Shown here in pieces: positions 1 to 12,033 of a stretch of DNA of 64,000 bases. The translations under genes were made by a program, and so were the position numbers. Each line of letters opens with the position of its first letter. Within the stretch, counting starts at the first letter, position 1. The stretch is from NCBI GenBank assembly GCA_019914945.1, contig CM034112.1, forward strand, positions 2,503,001 through 2,567,000, written 5' to 3'. The notes beneath the pieces are model-generated. The model searched no databases and was not told the DNA's origin. It saw nothing but the letters and a program-made list of their open reading frames with translations. This stretch comes from Typha latifolia (Eukaryota > Streptophyta > Magnoliopsida > Poales > Typhaceae).

Positions 1-1467
1 AGGCCGAATATCACTTGGCCAGCATCATGGCCACATCCCCAAAGTGCCCCTACTACAGCACTCTCCATTCTCGTTCGTCCAATGGATAATGGAGCCAAGG
101 CAGCAAGATGATCTGGGCCTGAGAGCGTGTGAAGGCAACCTGCAAAAAAACCAGTCCATGCGCTACTCAGCAACTCAGTTCTAATGAGTCCTCCACTTGT
201 CTTGGCAGCAGACTGAAAAGTGGCATAGGCTGGTGGTGCTAGAACTGATTGTATTGTGGTTACAATTAAAGTTGATAATAGAGCAATAAATGCAGCAGAA
301 GCAACCTGAAACATAGAATATGAAAGTTCTGTTAGCATAATCAATAACAATGATGGCAAGAATGCATATTCTAGAGTATATTGGTTACAGAAGTTACGAA
401 TAATATCGGCATAGAACCTTCTATAACCTAGAAATGGCAAGGAAGGTATAGTAACTTGATTAGCATGTAGGATACTTTTTTATATCGATAGTTATATGAG
501 GCCAGTTTATTCAGCCAGTTTTCATGAATCCAGATTTAAACCAATTATTTATGGAATTCCCAAGATACCACTGCATCCAAAGTTACTAAAGAATCTTAGT
601 AGCTAGATGCTTGATTAGAACTGATCATGAGAATAATCCCTAAGCAATTAACTACATTGATACTAACGACCCAACTGAATCTGCAAGACTGCAACAGTTG
701 CAACTCAGATGCATGACAGTTCTCAACTGTAAGATGGCAAACATACACCAATCAAGCTACTAGAAATAGGAACTTTACAACAACAACAAAATCTTGACAG
801 AAATACACAAAATAATTGCATTTAACATATTAATAATTGAGTTGATCAAGGCACCATTTTAGTTAAACAAAAATACAATTATCAAAACTATTAATTTATT
901 GTACCAAAAACATGGCCCAAATACATTGCATCACCAGCTATCGATACTCGAGTACAAATTAACTACAGCACAATTACTAATTTTCAAGAAATTTATTAAT
1001 AACCAAGGCATAGTCCAGCCTTGCTTTTGGAAATCAATAACCCAATAGCAATTAACTCACACCACCAATGAAGAGTACGCAGAGATCATCTAACGAAAAA
1101 CTATATAGAATAGGAAAAAGTATGTCAATTGTCGGATAAAGACAGAGGAACAAATGCAAAATCGCACCTTTTGAACGAAATTGTCACCTAATCGGCTTCC
1201 TCCAGAGGATTCACCAGATGGGTAACTTTCTCTCCCCTTATCTTCACCGGAAACAGGAAGAGACGACCCAGCAACGGGCGAGAGGCGAAGAGGAGTAGGT
1301 GGGCCTTCGTGTTTGGAGACGAGCGAGCGAAGCGGCTTAAAGCCATGGTGGGGGAGCGAAGGGAGACCAAACCTAGCAACCGAGGAGACTCGTGGGGCGA
1401 GAAGACGAGGTCTTGGGAAGGTGGTAATAGTTCGCGAGGGGAGAGAAGAAGAGATAAGCCTCTCCAT
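1..1467 (-). CDS. Chloroplast NiCoT-type (high-affinity nickel/cobalt transport family) membrane protein, 5' part
   Basis: Two exons are visible on the minus strand: 1467-1168 (100 codons, phase 0) and 305-1, which runs off the window. The intron 1167-306 has GT and AG ends. Exon 1 encodes a Ser/Arg/Pro-rich, acid-poor N-terminus of the kind used as a plastid transit peptide, followed by a Gly/Ser linker. Exon 2 begins with a hydrophobic segment (ASAAFIALLSTLIVTTI), then a stretch containing HTLSGPDHLAALAPLSIGR and GALWGCGHDAGQVIFG. These His/Asp motifs in a membrane context are typical of the HupE/NiCoT-like family annotated in plants as high-affinity nickel-transport proteins. The metal carried is not known from the sequence. 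The 3' half lies outside the window. The start is the first Met of the open frame and lies 398 bp from the divergent SKP1 start. Confidence 0.85.
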
Positions 1468-1865
1468 GGCGAAAAAATGGTCGAAAAAAAAAGATTGCGT
1501 TTTGTTCTGGGGAGAGAGAGAAAGAAGGGGGTTTTACGATGGATCAGAAACTAATGTAGGATTTTGCTACATATGGATACGTGGCCGTAACCAATTGGCT
1601 ACAAAATCACAAGATTCGGAGATCCGTATCGTTTTTAACCGGATTCGGATGCGGATCGGGAGTTTATATCTATTGGAAAAAAACCAAATCCATTGTCGCA
1701 GGACATTAATTTATAAGAAGTTGCTTCCATTTCCACACGCTTTATTTCTTCTTGACCTCGAAATCTATCCCGTGTGCTCTCCTCCCTAGGGTTATCTCAT
1801 CTACCTCCTCCTCCTCTAAGATTTACCATTCCTCCCCACTCGATCTCTCGATCGAGTCCTCGGCC
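1468..1865. promoter_or_regulatory. Divergent promoter shared by the NiCoT-type gene and SKP1
   Basis: These 398 bp separate two start codons that point away from each other, so they must hold both 5' UTRs and both core promoters. Visible elements are an ACGTGGC (ABRE/G-box-like) site at 1579-1585, a CCAAT/ATTGG inverted pair near 1591-1598, and a TATAAG box-like sequence near 1711 that suits the plus-strand gene. I see no zinc-deficiency element in it. Confidence 0.6.
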
Positions 1866-3951
1866 ATGGCGAAGAAGATAACCCTGAAGAGCTCGGATGG
1901 CGAGGTGTTCGAGGTGGAGGAATTGGTTGCCATGGAGTCGCAAACGATCAAGCACATGATCGAGGACGACTGCGTCGAGAACAGTATCCCGCTCCCAAAC
2001 GTCACCTCCAAGATCCTCTCCAAGGTCATCGAGTACTGCAAGAAGCACGTCGACGCTGCTGCCGCATCCAAGGCGTCGGCGGACGAGTCGTCGAAGGCGG
2101 CTGATGAGGAGCTCAAGCAGTGGGACTCCGAGTTCGTCAAGGTTGACCAGGCCACCCTCTTCGACCTCATCTTGGTATGCGATCCATCTCAAAGTACATT
2201 CGGATATTTCTAGTTTCTTTTACGCCTTTGTTGTGTTGGATTTGGGGTTTTTTTTTTTTTATGTATATTTTTGTATTAGTTAGTAGAAGTTTATCTGTAA
2301 ATTTATCTGATAGAATGTTGGTCTTGTTGTTGTCAATGTTTTAGATTTGATAAGATGTACTTGAGAAGTTCATTGTGAAAGGTTTAATGCAACTTGTTTT
2401 CGGTTGTCAATTATTGATAAGATATTGCTTTTGAAATTAAATTGCATTAATGGCATGCTTTACTTGGTACATCATTATGTTTCACATGAGGTTCCACGCT
2501 TTGATTTATGCATACCGGGTTTCTTTAGAATAGGAAACCATAGTTATAAACTAGTTGTTCATTGATTTCGCGTTGCTAGTGAACAGAGCGAGAGTATAAG
2601 AAGATATCTCTGGCTTACATATGTTCTCCTTTTCTCTTATATATTAATAGACACTATACTTACTGCACTTCCTTTTCTTTTCTTTTTTTTTCTCGTTATT
2701 TTTTTTGTTCAACTTACCATCATTTGCTTCTATCTCTGCTCTTGTCCCACATTTATCCCTCTTGAATTGGGCAAGTAATCAAGACTTCATCTTTTGTGTG
2801 TGCATCTGTGCATGTGCATGCATGGTTGTGTGTATATGAATTTACGTGCAGTTGTACATTATAGAAAATGACTCGAGAACAAGTGAAAAATAGGAGTTTC
2901 ATGCATGCTTGTTTGATTTTCATATTAGATTCATTTGAGTTCATGTCAAACTAACAAAAATATATGCAAGTAGTTAGCAAAAGGAAGTCTCAAAATAAAT
3001 ATAGTGATTTTGAACTACATCTAACTAACTGAAATATCATATTAGTGAGGTAAAAGAAAGGATTTTGGGTGCTTAAATGACCTTCAACTTCAAGTCAGCA
3101 CTCCTTATTTCTGGTGGGAAGGAACAGTGCTGCATCTTAACCTGAGTTCTCCATTTGAAGAATCTGCTGTAAAAGTAGTGCATACATAATGAGATGAAAT
3201 TGTAGAAAGCATTAGTCACAAGACTCCCAATGGGATTCTTAAGGAGGATAGACATTTCCTTTGATTGGTTTGCTAAACTGCCTTCTTAAGTTCTTTTCTA
3301 TTGCTACTATTTAGGAAAATAGATTGACAATCCTATAAAAGTACAGAGATATGGTAATAATAGTTGCCACCCATTGAACTTTCATTATGATAATGCATCT
3401 TATCTATTAACAAGTTTTAATCAAGGTTTCCAGTTTCAATTGATCATGATCTAGTATGTAGAAATGTTCCCATATTGACCGGTTTCAGTGGGGTATCAAC
3501 TAATGCCCGATCTGGATTGAACAAGTTTCGGCCATTTCGGATGAGACAGACCAAAATTGGGTGAGTAAAGGAGAGAGAGTAAGAAAAAAGGGAAAGAATA
3601 GAGGAAAGTGAGAGAGGGGGTGAGAGAGAAAAAAGAGGGTGGGGAGCTCGTCGGAGAGAGAAGAAAGGAAAAAATATAGCGAGGTCGTCAGAGGTCAATG
3701 GAGCTAGGTTGCGTTGGACGAGTTTGCTGGACGTTGAAGAAGGCTGATCTACATTGAAGAAGCATCAGTTTTCTTGGGGGAGAGAGAGTGCGAGGGGGAG
3801 AGGCATTATGAGAGAATGAGAGGGGAAGTTTGAGATAGAGCCTGACAGGCATCAAGGTTTTTTAAAACCGAAAGAGATTAGAGATTAGAAGGAGTTGGAA
3901 GAGAGTTAGTGGAAGAGAGGGAAAGAAAATGATTTCTTATTTGTATAAGAA

Positions 3952-3995
<44 letters not shown>

Positions 3996-5870
3996 GAGTG
4001 GTAAAAAGGAAGAGAGATGGAGATTGAGAAAATAGTTTTTTTAATTTTTAGACTTTCTATATAAGTAATTTATATTATATTATATTTTTTTTAATTTTAG
4101 AAATTTTCTATTTTAAAACACAAGTCGATATAGTCAATATGTATATTTTTGACGGCCAATTCCGATCCTGATCCCAATACTTAAAATCTTAGTTTAAATA
4201 CATTCAATATGGAAAGAGACAAAAGGCGTAGTTTCTTATTTCAGAGACCCTCTGTCAACCTTTTTGCTCCACTCTCCAATGAGATCACCCTGCTGCCGTC
4301 ACATTATGAAGCACAGATAATCTTAACACTCATGTGAATGAGTTGTAATGGATATCAAATATGATAGTTATTGTATACTCCACAGATGCATCACATCTAA
4401 AAATATAAGTACATCTCAGATTCATCTATGATTTCTTCTAGAATTTAGGCTGTGGTCTGTGGACCTGTGGTTGTGATGTATTGCTAATTTTGGCAGTTCT
4501 ATGAAGATAAGTCAAGTTGAAGAGAGACTACTATCTGTTCTGGTTTGGTTGGAGTGCTCATTTAATGATGGATATTGAGCTCATGTGTTATGAATACTTT
4601 CCTATATATGGACTTGAAGGAAGATATTGGAAGTTCATTCTGGATAAGTATAATGCATTCAGATGCAATTCTCCTTTCTTCTTGCATAGTTTCATCTTAG
4701 TTCTTAATGTTTTATATAATTTTCTGCACGATTTTCACTCGATTCTTATTGGCTGGTTGGAGCTACTTACTTGGTATTTGTATCTCATCATGTTTGTATT
4801 TTGTATCTTTCATCATTTTTTATGGATGTTACCCTAATATTCTTTTTAATCACTTCAAGGGTGTAGATGTGCTATGGAGTACTTTTTACTTGTCATTTGA
4901 CTTAAAAGAGCTCTTGTTTCCTCATTCACACAATTGTCTTGGAAAGAACTTCCCACTCCATAATGGCTAAGACAGCATTCTTAACCTAGATTTACGATCA
5001 TTGTTAGTTTTGCATAACATTTCTATGAATTTCTGTAGATATGCACCACATGTACGTAAGTAGGTGGTGGTTTCCAAGTGCATAAACCATAACATAGGAG
5101 AAACAAAAATTGTTGTGCCGTCCACCAACTGGCATGGCACAACATGTGTTGTGGCATGTCTTGACCGTGTCACAAGAAAACAGCGCCATTATCGGCCCAG
5201 AGGGAGAGAAAATAGGCTCCCTTGACGTTGCGGTCATCGTTGCCCTTGCTGCTGCTTCACCATCCCTCTCACCTTTCTCGATAAGAGGTCGTGGATTATT
5301 TTATATGAATTTGGCAGATGCGCATAGAAACATTCGGAAAGCTTGATCACCTCTTCTAGTCAATCTTTGCTATACCTGCATGAATATTGGTTATCCTCTT
5401 TGATATGATGAGCTGAAATTGCACCTTCATAACCTATCTGCAACTTGTAAAGCAATATGTTTAAGACATCCAAACATATTTTTTCCATGTTGGTATTACC
5501 TGTAGTATCTCCAATATATTGCTAGGTTGTGCAAATTCAGGGAAAGTGATACATCTCCTTTAGCATGATTGTAAATGTTCACAAAGTATTTACCATGCTT
5601 TCCATTTATCTTGTTTTCATACACTATATCTATATATGCACATATTGTTTGTGCCTCTGCTTTTATATTAGGATGATGATCTTGTTGTCTATTCAGGCTG
5701 CAAACTATCTGAACATCAAAGGACTACTGGATTTGACTTGCCAAACTGTTGCAGACATGATTAAGGGGAAGACACCAGAAGAGATTCGCAAGACTTTCAA
5801 CATTAAGAATGACTTTTCTCCGGAAGAAGAGGAAGAGGTGCGAAGGGAGAACCAGTGGGCTTTTGAGTGA
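1866..5870 (+). CDS. SKP1: SKP1-like core subunit of SCF ubiquitin ligases
   Basis: The CDS has two exons, 1866-2174 (103 codons) and 5697-5870, giving 160 aa, the usual SKP1 length. The start is the ATG in a good context (gccATGGC) followed by [18 protein letters not shown]. The N-terminal half (about residues 5-70) is the BTB/POZ-like fold that binds CUL1. A charged Ala/Ser linker follows. The C-terminal half contains [20 protein letters not shown] and ends in NQWAFE, the F-box-binding helices typical of SKP1/ASK proteins. SKP1 bridges F-box proteins to cullin 1 in the nucleus and cytosol. The single intron (2175-5696, 3.5 kb) is very long for this family and contains a TIR-type repeat with an (AG)n tract. 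Upstream is a divergent promoter shared with the NiCoT gene. Confidence 0.95.
3423..4192. mobile_element. TIR-type repeat inside the SKP1 intron
   Basis: The left end begins AAGGTTTCCAGTTTC and the right end, read backwards, begins AAGATTTTAAGTATTGGGATC, so the ends are imperfect inverted repeats. The interior is purine-rich (GA runs) and then AT-rich. A second element with the same layout, including the words CCGATCCTGATCC near one end, sits in UPL4 intron 8 (52826-53499). The family is not identified and no clean target duplication was found. Confidence 0.5.
3954..3992 (+). repeat. (AG)n microsatellite, about 39 bp
   Basis: A perfect AG dinucleotide run inside the purine-rich core of the SKP1-intron repeat. 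Confidence 0.95.
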
Positions 5871-7166
5871 TCAAATCATTCTGAAAAGCTTATGAATCGT
5901 TCTTTCTCTGTGATTGGATTATATTATCTGGATTCTGGTTTACATTTATCTATAATGTGGTGGTGGATCTATGTTATATGGGGTGTTGTGTAGGCTTGAA
6001 CTCGAGATGAATCTGTTATAAGATCTAATGTCTCAGATATGCATGATCTTATCATTTTGGCATTAATCTTATTAGGCCTTACTGATGGATTTCTTTTCCC
6101 TGCTGCTAGAAATATATTAGTATTTATTTTGGATTTCAAACTTTACTGGCCCGAACAACTATGGCTATTTAGGGGTATGTTTGGTTGGTCGGAATAGGGA
6201 GATGCTTGGTTGGTTGGAGTAGGGAGAGTTATCTGGGATAAGTTATCTTTTATTTTAGAAAATTTTTACCAAACAAGGGGCTATTTGTAGGAAAATGCTT
6301 TAAGGCGTTAGTAATTATAAGATTAGACTTTTAGAATTAAATACGTCAGTGTTTTATATTAAATTATATATATATTTTTTAAAAATGCGTATAATTTTAA
6401 TAAAAGTTGCGCATAAAGACTCAAGTTTATTATTTTGTGATAGCTCAAAGTCCTACAAACAAAAACAGAAAAATGCAATAAACGCAGTACTCAGTATTCC
6501 AGTACTTCTATTTTACCAAATGTTGATTGCTTTCATTATACTTCCTTTGAAATCTTTTTCAGATCTGAAGGCACATTCATCTCTACAGACCCTGGATCAC
6601 CTCATCTCCATTGTCATGTTCTAACAGCGACACTACAGTCGCTGCACTGTGATACTTCGACATGATTGCGATGAAAAAAATTTACCAAGAAGGACAAGTC
6701 TGAATGCATTAATAAAAAATATAGTCAGCTGTGCACACACCTTTTTTGGAGACGGAAAAGTTTTTATCATATTAAACAGCTTATAGATGTTCCATATCAT
6801 GACAAAAAGGAAAGGTAAGTAAATGCTGTGAGGCAAAAATTGATAATCCACAGCCCGGCTAGAAGATCATACAAGACCAGGTGCTAAACCAACTGTAGTA
6901 CAAAACAGAAGTTTCCTGAGGAACCAATAAGTTTCAATGGTTATCATCCACCAAACCCAGAGTAGTCTATCTAGTAAATAAAGCATCTGAAAAGAAAATT
7001 GTAAGTTTAGGAGAAGCACCCAGTATCAGATGTAAAGCAAAGTTAACGTGTAATTCATGGGATATAATGAGCCCCACATGTTTCATCAGAGTATAACCAA
7101 TTCTTTAATTCAGATATATGGATTAAAGGCTTCCTTGTTGTCTACAAATGAATCCCAATCAGGAAG

Positions 7167-7176
7167 CTGTCGACAG
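7167..7176. promoter_or_regulatory. ZDRE-core palindrome (TGTCGACA)
   Basis: The sequence reads CTGTCGACAG. Its inner eight bases equal the core of the zinc-deficiency response element RTGTCGACAY bound by bZIP19/23, but the outer bases do not fit R and Y. It lies 1.5 kb beyond the stop of the bZIP19/23-type gene and 1.3 kb beyond SKP1, so a promoter role is doubtful. Confidence 0.25.
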
Positions 7177-8519
7177 TCATCACAGAACCAATATCTTACA
7201 TGCAGATCCAGTACTGCTAATTGAACAATTCGAGAGAAGAACCGAGCATAAGTTTAATACGGTCAATGCAACTTGAAGGATATTGGTAACTGTGGATCCG
7301 TCCAGTGAAAGAGCAGCATATAAGAACAAGAAAAGGACCTAGAAAGCATAAGCCATTAATTAGAATTGGTCATTGACTGATGAAGCGAAATATCAACCCA
7401 TTGCCAGCAGAAGATCAACCATACAACACCACATGGCTTCCTGATAAAATTATCGAGATTAAATAAACAATACTTAAAATTATCATGCAGAAAAATGTTG
7501 ATGCAAGAAACAAGTTATAGGCAGCATTGCGAAAGTATAATTTTATGTGAATCCTGACAAACCACAAGCATGATTGCAGTTTCTGCTTCTAAATCGAATG
7601 TCAGAGAATTTTCCAGTTGGTCCAATTGTCTACTAGAGAGATCAAGGAATGGTCCATATTCCAGGGGTTGATAATTCCTCAAAACGTGAACCTTTCTGTT
7701 GTCAAGATTTACTTGGGTATCATGCTTGGAACTTATTCCGTCTATACATACAAATGGGAACAGGTAGAACAATGAATTAGGTATTAACTGTTAGCAATTC
7801 TTCTGTCAATCATTATCCTTTAAACAGGAATAAAATAGCTTGCCGTACATTTAGCTGACAGTCAACCCTCCAACATGCACATTTCGGAAAGCCACTTGAT
7901 TTATGTTTAATGTTAAAAAAAACAATGGTTATTTAGTTGTAAACCTACCCAAATGTCATACCTATGTAGAAGTAATAACACGACAAGGTGCGTGATATAG
8001 CTGACATCGACTGCTCAACTCAGTGAAAAGCTATTCAATGTGTATTTAGCTATAGAAACTATCAATCATGGCTAGTTAGGTAAGCATATACTTGCACACT
8101 ATACAGGTGTACTCCTTAAGGCTCCTATAATGCCAAGTCTCTTCAGAAAAATATGAAAGGAAACTGTAAGAACACTAATAATTTGATTATTTAGGACTCT
8201 CGCATGTACATGTTCCCTGAAATTCTTTAAAGTTCCAAATGAATTGTGATAGTTCTTTCAGGAATAATTCGACAATACAACATAGAATGTAGCTAAGAAA
8301 TAAAATATTTGGCATTGACAATCGAAGAATATTATAAAAGAAACGAAGACACTCTAAGACCAACACTGTTGGAATTGCGAAAACATGATATTGAAGATCC
8401 ATCCTTCTTCCTTCGTAAAACAGTACAATTTCCCAACCAATTCCGGAGAGTTATCTTAAAATCAGTCCGGCAATAATTTAGCTACACTTTGAATTAAAAA
8501 TGAAACAGATTATGAGCAT

Positions 8520-8522
<3 letters not shown>

Positions 8523-8592
<70 letters not shown>
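8523..8592. repeat. (AT)n microsatellite, about 70 bp
   Basis: An uninterrupted AT dinucleotide run just 3' of the bZIP coding region. Confidence 0.97.
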
Positions 8593-8596
<4 letters not shown>

Positions 8597-8680
8597 CAGC
8601 TAAGAAGTCAATCCACAAAGAAAAAGAACTGCACGTATGCCAAATGAATGTGTTTATAGGAAAGGAATATAAATCTAACC

Positions 8681-9484
8681 TTAGATCTTTTCAGCATCTG
8701 ATGAACAGCCAACAGGCGCAGCATTTCCATTTCCACGTCCAGAGGGCAGAATGTTCTTAGATCCAGAATTTGAACTCCCCGTGCACTTGACATTGCTTAT
8801 CTCACAAGCTCCAAAACCCTGGCCATTGGATTCACCATTCTCACCCACACCTTTCCCTTGCATCCCCGGATTAACGCAGTGCACCGGATAATCACAGCGG
8901 AAATCACAGGAGTTGACAACTTGAGCACCGGCGAGCAAATTCGCCTGCGACACATTCGATGCTAACATCCCCGCCGCTCTCGCTGGCTTCTGATAAGGGA
9001 AAGACCCAATTTCTCCTTCAATCCTCCCCCTAATATCCACGAGAAGGCATCGAAGCCTCATAACCTCTGCTTCAAGAGCAGCTTGGCCCTGAAGCCTCTT
9101 CATCAACTGCTCGTTCAAAGCTGTCAATCGGACCACCTCTTCCTCTAGAGAGGCCGCTCGGGCCTTCTTCTTCTCCCGATACTTCCGAACTGCTTCCCGG
9201 TTACCGCACGGCCGCTTCTTTGACACGGAGCACTTCTCCGCGGACTCAGCTGTGTCGTCTGCGGGCGCCGAGAGGATCTTCGTGTGGACATGGAAGCAGG
9301 TGTGGGTGTGCGTGAGGTCGGGACCGGGGGGGTTGCAGGTGTGGGTATGGGTGCAAGCATGGTGTTCATCTTTAAGGATCTCGTCGAAGAAGCTATCCAT
9401 GGAGCAGCTGCTTAGGGGATTCTCACCACCATTGGGGCCTGAGAAGACTTCCGGGTTCGAGAGATCAATCTCTCCTTCATCCAT
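8681..9484 (-). CDS. bZIP19/23-like: Group F bZIP transcription factor, zinc-deficiency regulator (bZIP19/bZIP23 type)
   Basis: A single uninterrupted frame encodes 267 aa. After an acidic N-terminus (MDEGEIDLSN) comes a Cys/His-rich zinc-sensor motif at about residues 41-68, in two blocks: HHACTHTHTC and HTHTCFHVHTK. The basic region has the N-x7-R signature (N95, R103) in NREAVRKYREKKKARA. A leucine zipper follows at about residues 113-150. This order is diagnostic of plant group F bZIPs, which in Arabidopsis activate ZIP transporter genes through ZDRE sites under zinc deficiency. Zinc binding to the His/Cys motif switches the protein off. The length is close to Arabidopsis bZIP19. The C-terminus is Gly/Asn/Ser-rich and less conserved. 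It acts in the nucleus. The next gene upstream on the same strand is the E2 gene, 4.1 kb away. Confidence 0.93.
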   Translation of the reverse strand: MDEGEIDLSNPEVFSGPNGGENPLSSCSMDSFFDEILKDEHHACTHTHTCNPPGPDLTHTHTCFHVHTKILSAPADDTAESAEKCSVSKKRPCGNREAVRKYREKKKARAASLEEEVVRLTALNEQLMKRLQGQAALEAEVMRLRCLLVDIRGRIEGEIGSFPYQKPARAAGMLASNVSQANLLAGAQVVNSCDFRCDYPVHCVNPGMQGKGVGENGESNGQGFGACEISNVKCTGSSNSGSKNILPSGRGNGNAAPVGCSSDAEKI

Positions 9485-11258
9485 GACTGCAATCGGGAGG
9501 CTATAGAGCTCCTATTGCCACAAAGAACCGGACGCAACTCTGGATCTTTGCGAAGAATCGAACAGGGGAAAGCTAATCGATTCACAAATTGCAAAACTTG
9601 GGCAAAAGACCGAAGGATTGCGAGCAAATGGCGACTGCGAATCCCTCCAAAAGCCGCATACACATATCAAGATCAAATATTTAAACTCAATTAGGAGGAA
9701 TTCAGTACCAATTTTAATCCCGACACAGGTACGTCAGAATCCAATACTAGTACCACAGCTCGAATATCGTACTTCTCTTCCAGCCTGGTGAATTGGAAGA
9801 CCAGAGAGAGAAAGAAGAAATTTCTCAGAAAATGGTCGAGTAAAAATGAGAACAGTGATTGATAGAGATTGGAGTAGTAGTTTTTGAACGATTGGTTGAA
9901 AATTTTGGGGTGATTTGCAAATAAAATCTAGTAAAAAAAATTTAGGTATTTTTTTACATTATTGTTGTAATAATAGACTCTGATGTATATGTTATATGTA
10001 AATTATAAACTCTATTCTAAGAAAATATGCACTCAACTAAACTAAAAAGTTTAATATAATTTAATTGAAAAGCCCCGCTCTTTCAAAGTGGTTTGATTCA
10101 TAAAATATTTGAGTTATTTAATATATATTCATGTGAACTTTGGGCTATACTCTGAGGAATTTTTAACTATTATTTGATATAGACTCGTAAACTATTTAAA
10201 AATTTTAAACATTTATATATTAATATTTATATTTTATAATGACGGAGAGAGATTTTTAAATGTACAGGAGTTTATCATCTGTGTGTATATTAAAACGGGT
10301 GATATTTTAATATATTTGTATGAAATTATCCTAATATTTTATTAAAATTTTAATTTATATTATAAGAGCTCAAGATATTTTGATTGCAATTATGATATTT
10401 AAAAAAATTAATAGTAATTATTTAAAAGTTTTCAGTGGCAATAATGTCGGAAACCCTCAAATTTGATTTGCAATAATAGCCGAATGGAAATTTGGATACG
10501 TTGTGTTGTGAATGGTTATAAATGCAACCCGTAGGGTCTTTTTTAACAAATCTCTCTTATTTTGTCTCCCCAAATTATACTTCTGAAGCGGTCAATATAA
10601 GCGACTGATGAGAAAGAACATAATGACGACACAATTACATTAAAGTGGTGACATGATGGCGTATTGCAAGATTGGCTCCTCTTACGAACTAGAGAATAAG
10701 ATAGAAATGACGACACGATTGCGTTATACTAGCAAGTTTGGCTCATTTTGTGAAAGAGAGTTTTTGTCCAAACTAACCCTCTTTCAAACTTTATTTAGCA
10801 ATATAAATCGTTACTCAAACTTATTATAAAAAATGGTATGTTTTATTATTATAAAAGACGCTGAACTCATACACGTTCTATTTCTAAGATACAAATGCTA
10901 CCAAAATAAGTATTTTTATATGAAAGTAAGGTTTTAACTGAAACAACTAAAACACTCATTTAAACGAATTCCTATAATATAACGTGGAAATATTCTGCAT
11001 TTTAGTAAGATAAAATTGTCAAACTAGTCGGCGGTTAGGTAAAACTACAGAATGCTTATGAATTCAGCACTTTAGTTATGGCTATAGTGAAATAAAATTA
11101 TTTTAGTAATTAATTTGAGAAGTAATCTATTTTGGTAAATAAAATTTAGAATATGACTAGTTTGGTTAATCACTAGAAGTTGAGAACAAGATAAAAGATA
11201 TTATTATTACTAAGATTTTTCTTAATAAGATCAAATAGCTATGATGCGGAAATTCTCT
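9485..11258. other. bZIP 5' leader and AT-rich spacer
   Basis: About 9485-9900 probably holds the 5' UTR and promoter of the bZIP gene; no TATA box is obvious. From 9900 onward the DNA is AT-rich with no coding potential. GAGTTTTTGTCCAAACTAA near 10759 resembles the end of the MULE-like MITE family seen at 45070 and 48194, so a diverged third copy may begin there. Confidence 0.4.
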
Positions 11259-11265
11259 GGCGTAT

Positions 11266-12026
11266 AGGGCTGTCAAGCTCGACGAGCAGCTCGAACCAAG
11301 TTGAGCTGAGACTGAGTCGCTAAAATCGGCTCGAAATTAATATCGAGCCGAGCCTGAGCTAGTGCCAGCTCGCTCAGGCTTGGCTCGATAGGCTCGGTGT
11401 AAATCCTTGCCTCGTCCTCCGTCGTGGTGCGCCGATGCCGCCTCGTCCTCCGTCGCGATGCACCTCCTCCTCTTCCTCCTTCTTCGGCAGCGTCAAGCCA
11501 CCGCAGTGCCCCGCCCCTCCTCCTCCTTCTTCGGTAGCAGCAAGACCAGCGGTGCCCTGCCCCTCCTCCTCTTTCGACAGCGACAAACAACCGTAGACCC
11601 TCGGTGCCCCGCCCCTCCTCCTCCTTCTTCGGCAGCGTCAAGCAACCGCAGAATCGCGATGCCCCGCCCTCCTTCTCCTTTGGTAGCTCCAAGTAGCTGC
11701 GGACCCACATTGCCCCGCCCCTCCTCCTCCTCCTTCTTCCTCTTCTTCTTCTTCGATAGCGGCAAGCAGCCGCGGTGCCACGCCTCGTCTTCCTCCTCCT
11801 TCTTCTTCTTTGGCTCGACTTGGGCTTAACTAGCTTAGTCCAACTCAACCCAACTCGACTTGAATGAGGCTTGATGATAGGCTCATTTCAAGCTCGAGCT
11901 TGGCTCGGGCTCGGCTCAAGTTGAGCTGAGATGAGCCTGAGCCCAATTCTAAGGCTTGAAATTAATTTTGAGCCGAGCCTGAGCCGGAACCTTCTCGCTC
12001 AGGCTTGGCTCATTTACACCCCTACG
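11266..12026. mobile_element. hAT-like non-autonomous element with internal minisatellite
   Basis: The ends are inverted: AGGGCTGTCAAGCTCG on the left, and AGGGGTGTAAATGAGCC when the right end is read backwards. GGCGTAT occurs on both sides (11259-11265 and 12027-12033), a 7-bp match consistent with the roughly 8-bp duplication of hAT elements. Next to each end are several hundred bases made of GAGC/GCTC words that form further inverted repeats. Related GAGC-rich fragments occur at 22570-23143, 30739-30870 and near 35630-35740. Confidence 0.75.
11450..11810. repeat. GC-rich minisatellite inside the hAT-like element
   Basis: About six imperfect units of roughly 50-75 bp share the words TGCCCCGCCCCTCCTCCTCC, TTCTTCGGCAGCG and CAAGCAACCGCAG. 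It leaves long open frames on both strands (for example 11407-11829 plus and 11273-11848 minus), but the proteins would be Arg/Gly- or Pro/Ser-rich low-complexity strings, so I do not call a gene. Confidence 0.7.
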
Positions 12027-12033
12027 GGCGTAT

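Larger units (their letters stand above)
5871..8680. other. Intergenic: 3' flanks of SKP1 (plus) and of the bZIP gene (minus)
   Basis: No convincing gene. The short minus-strand open frame at 7515-7772 has no family hallmark. The region contains a palindrome with a ZDRE core (7167-7176) and an AT microsatellite. Because the bZIP stop is followed on the minus strand by a possible splice donor (AAG|GTTAG), part of this stretch could be a spliced 3' UTR of the bZIP gene. Confidence 0.5.

Noticed and set aside
7167..7176. CTGTCGACAG as a true zinc-deficiency response element
   Set aside because: Only the 8-bp core matches; flanking bases miss the R and Y positions and it is not in an obvious promoter.
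7515..7772. 85-aa minus-strand open frame 3' of the bZIP gene
   Set aside because: No recognisable domain and no splice link to the bZIP frame, which ends in its own stop.
11273..11848. 191-aa minus-strand open frame and 140-aa plus-strand frame
   Set aside because: Both come from a GC-rich minisatellite inside a transposon-like element; the proteins are low-complexity Arg/Gly or Pro/Ser strings with no domain.
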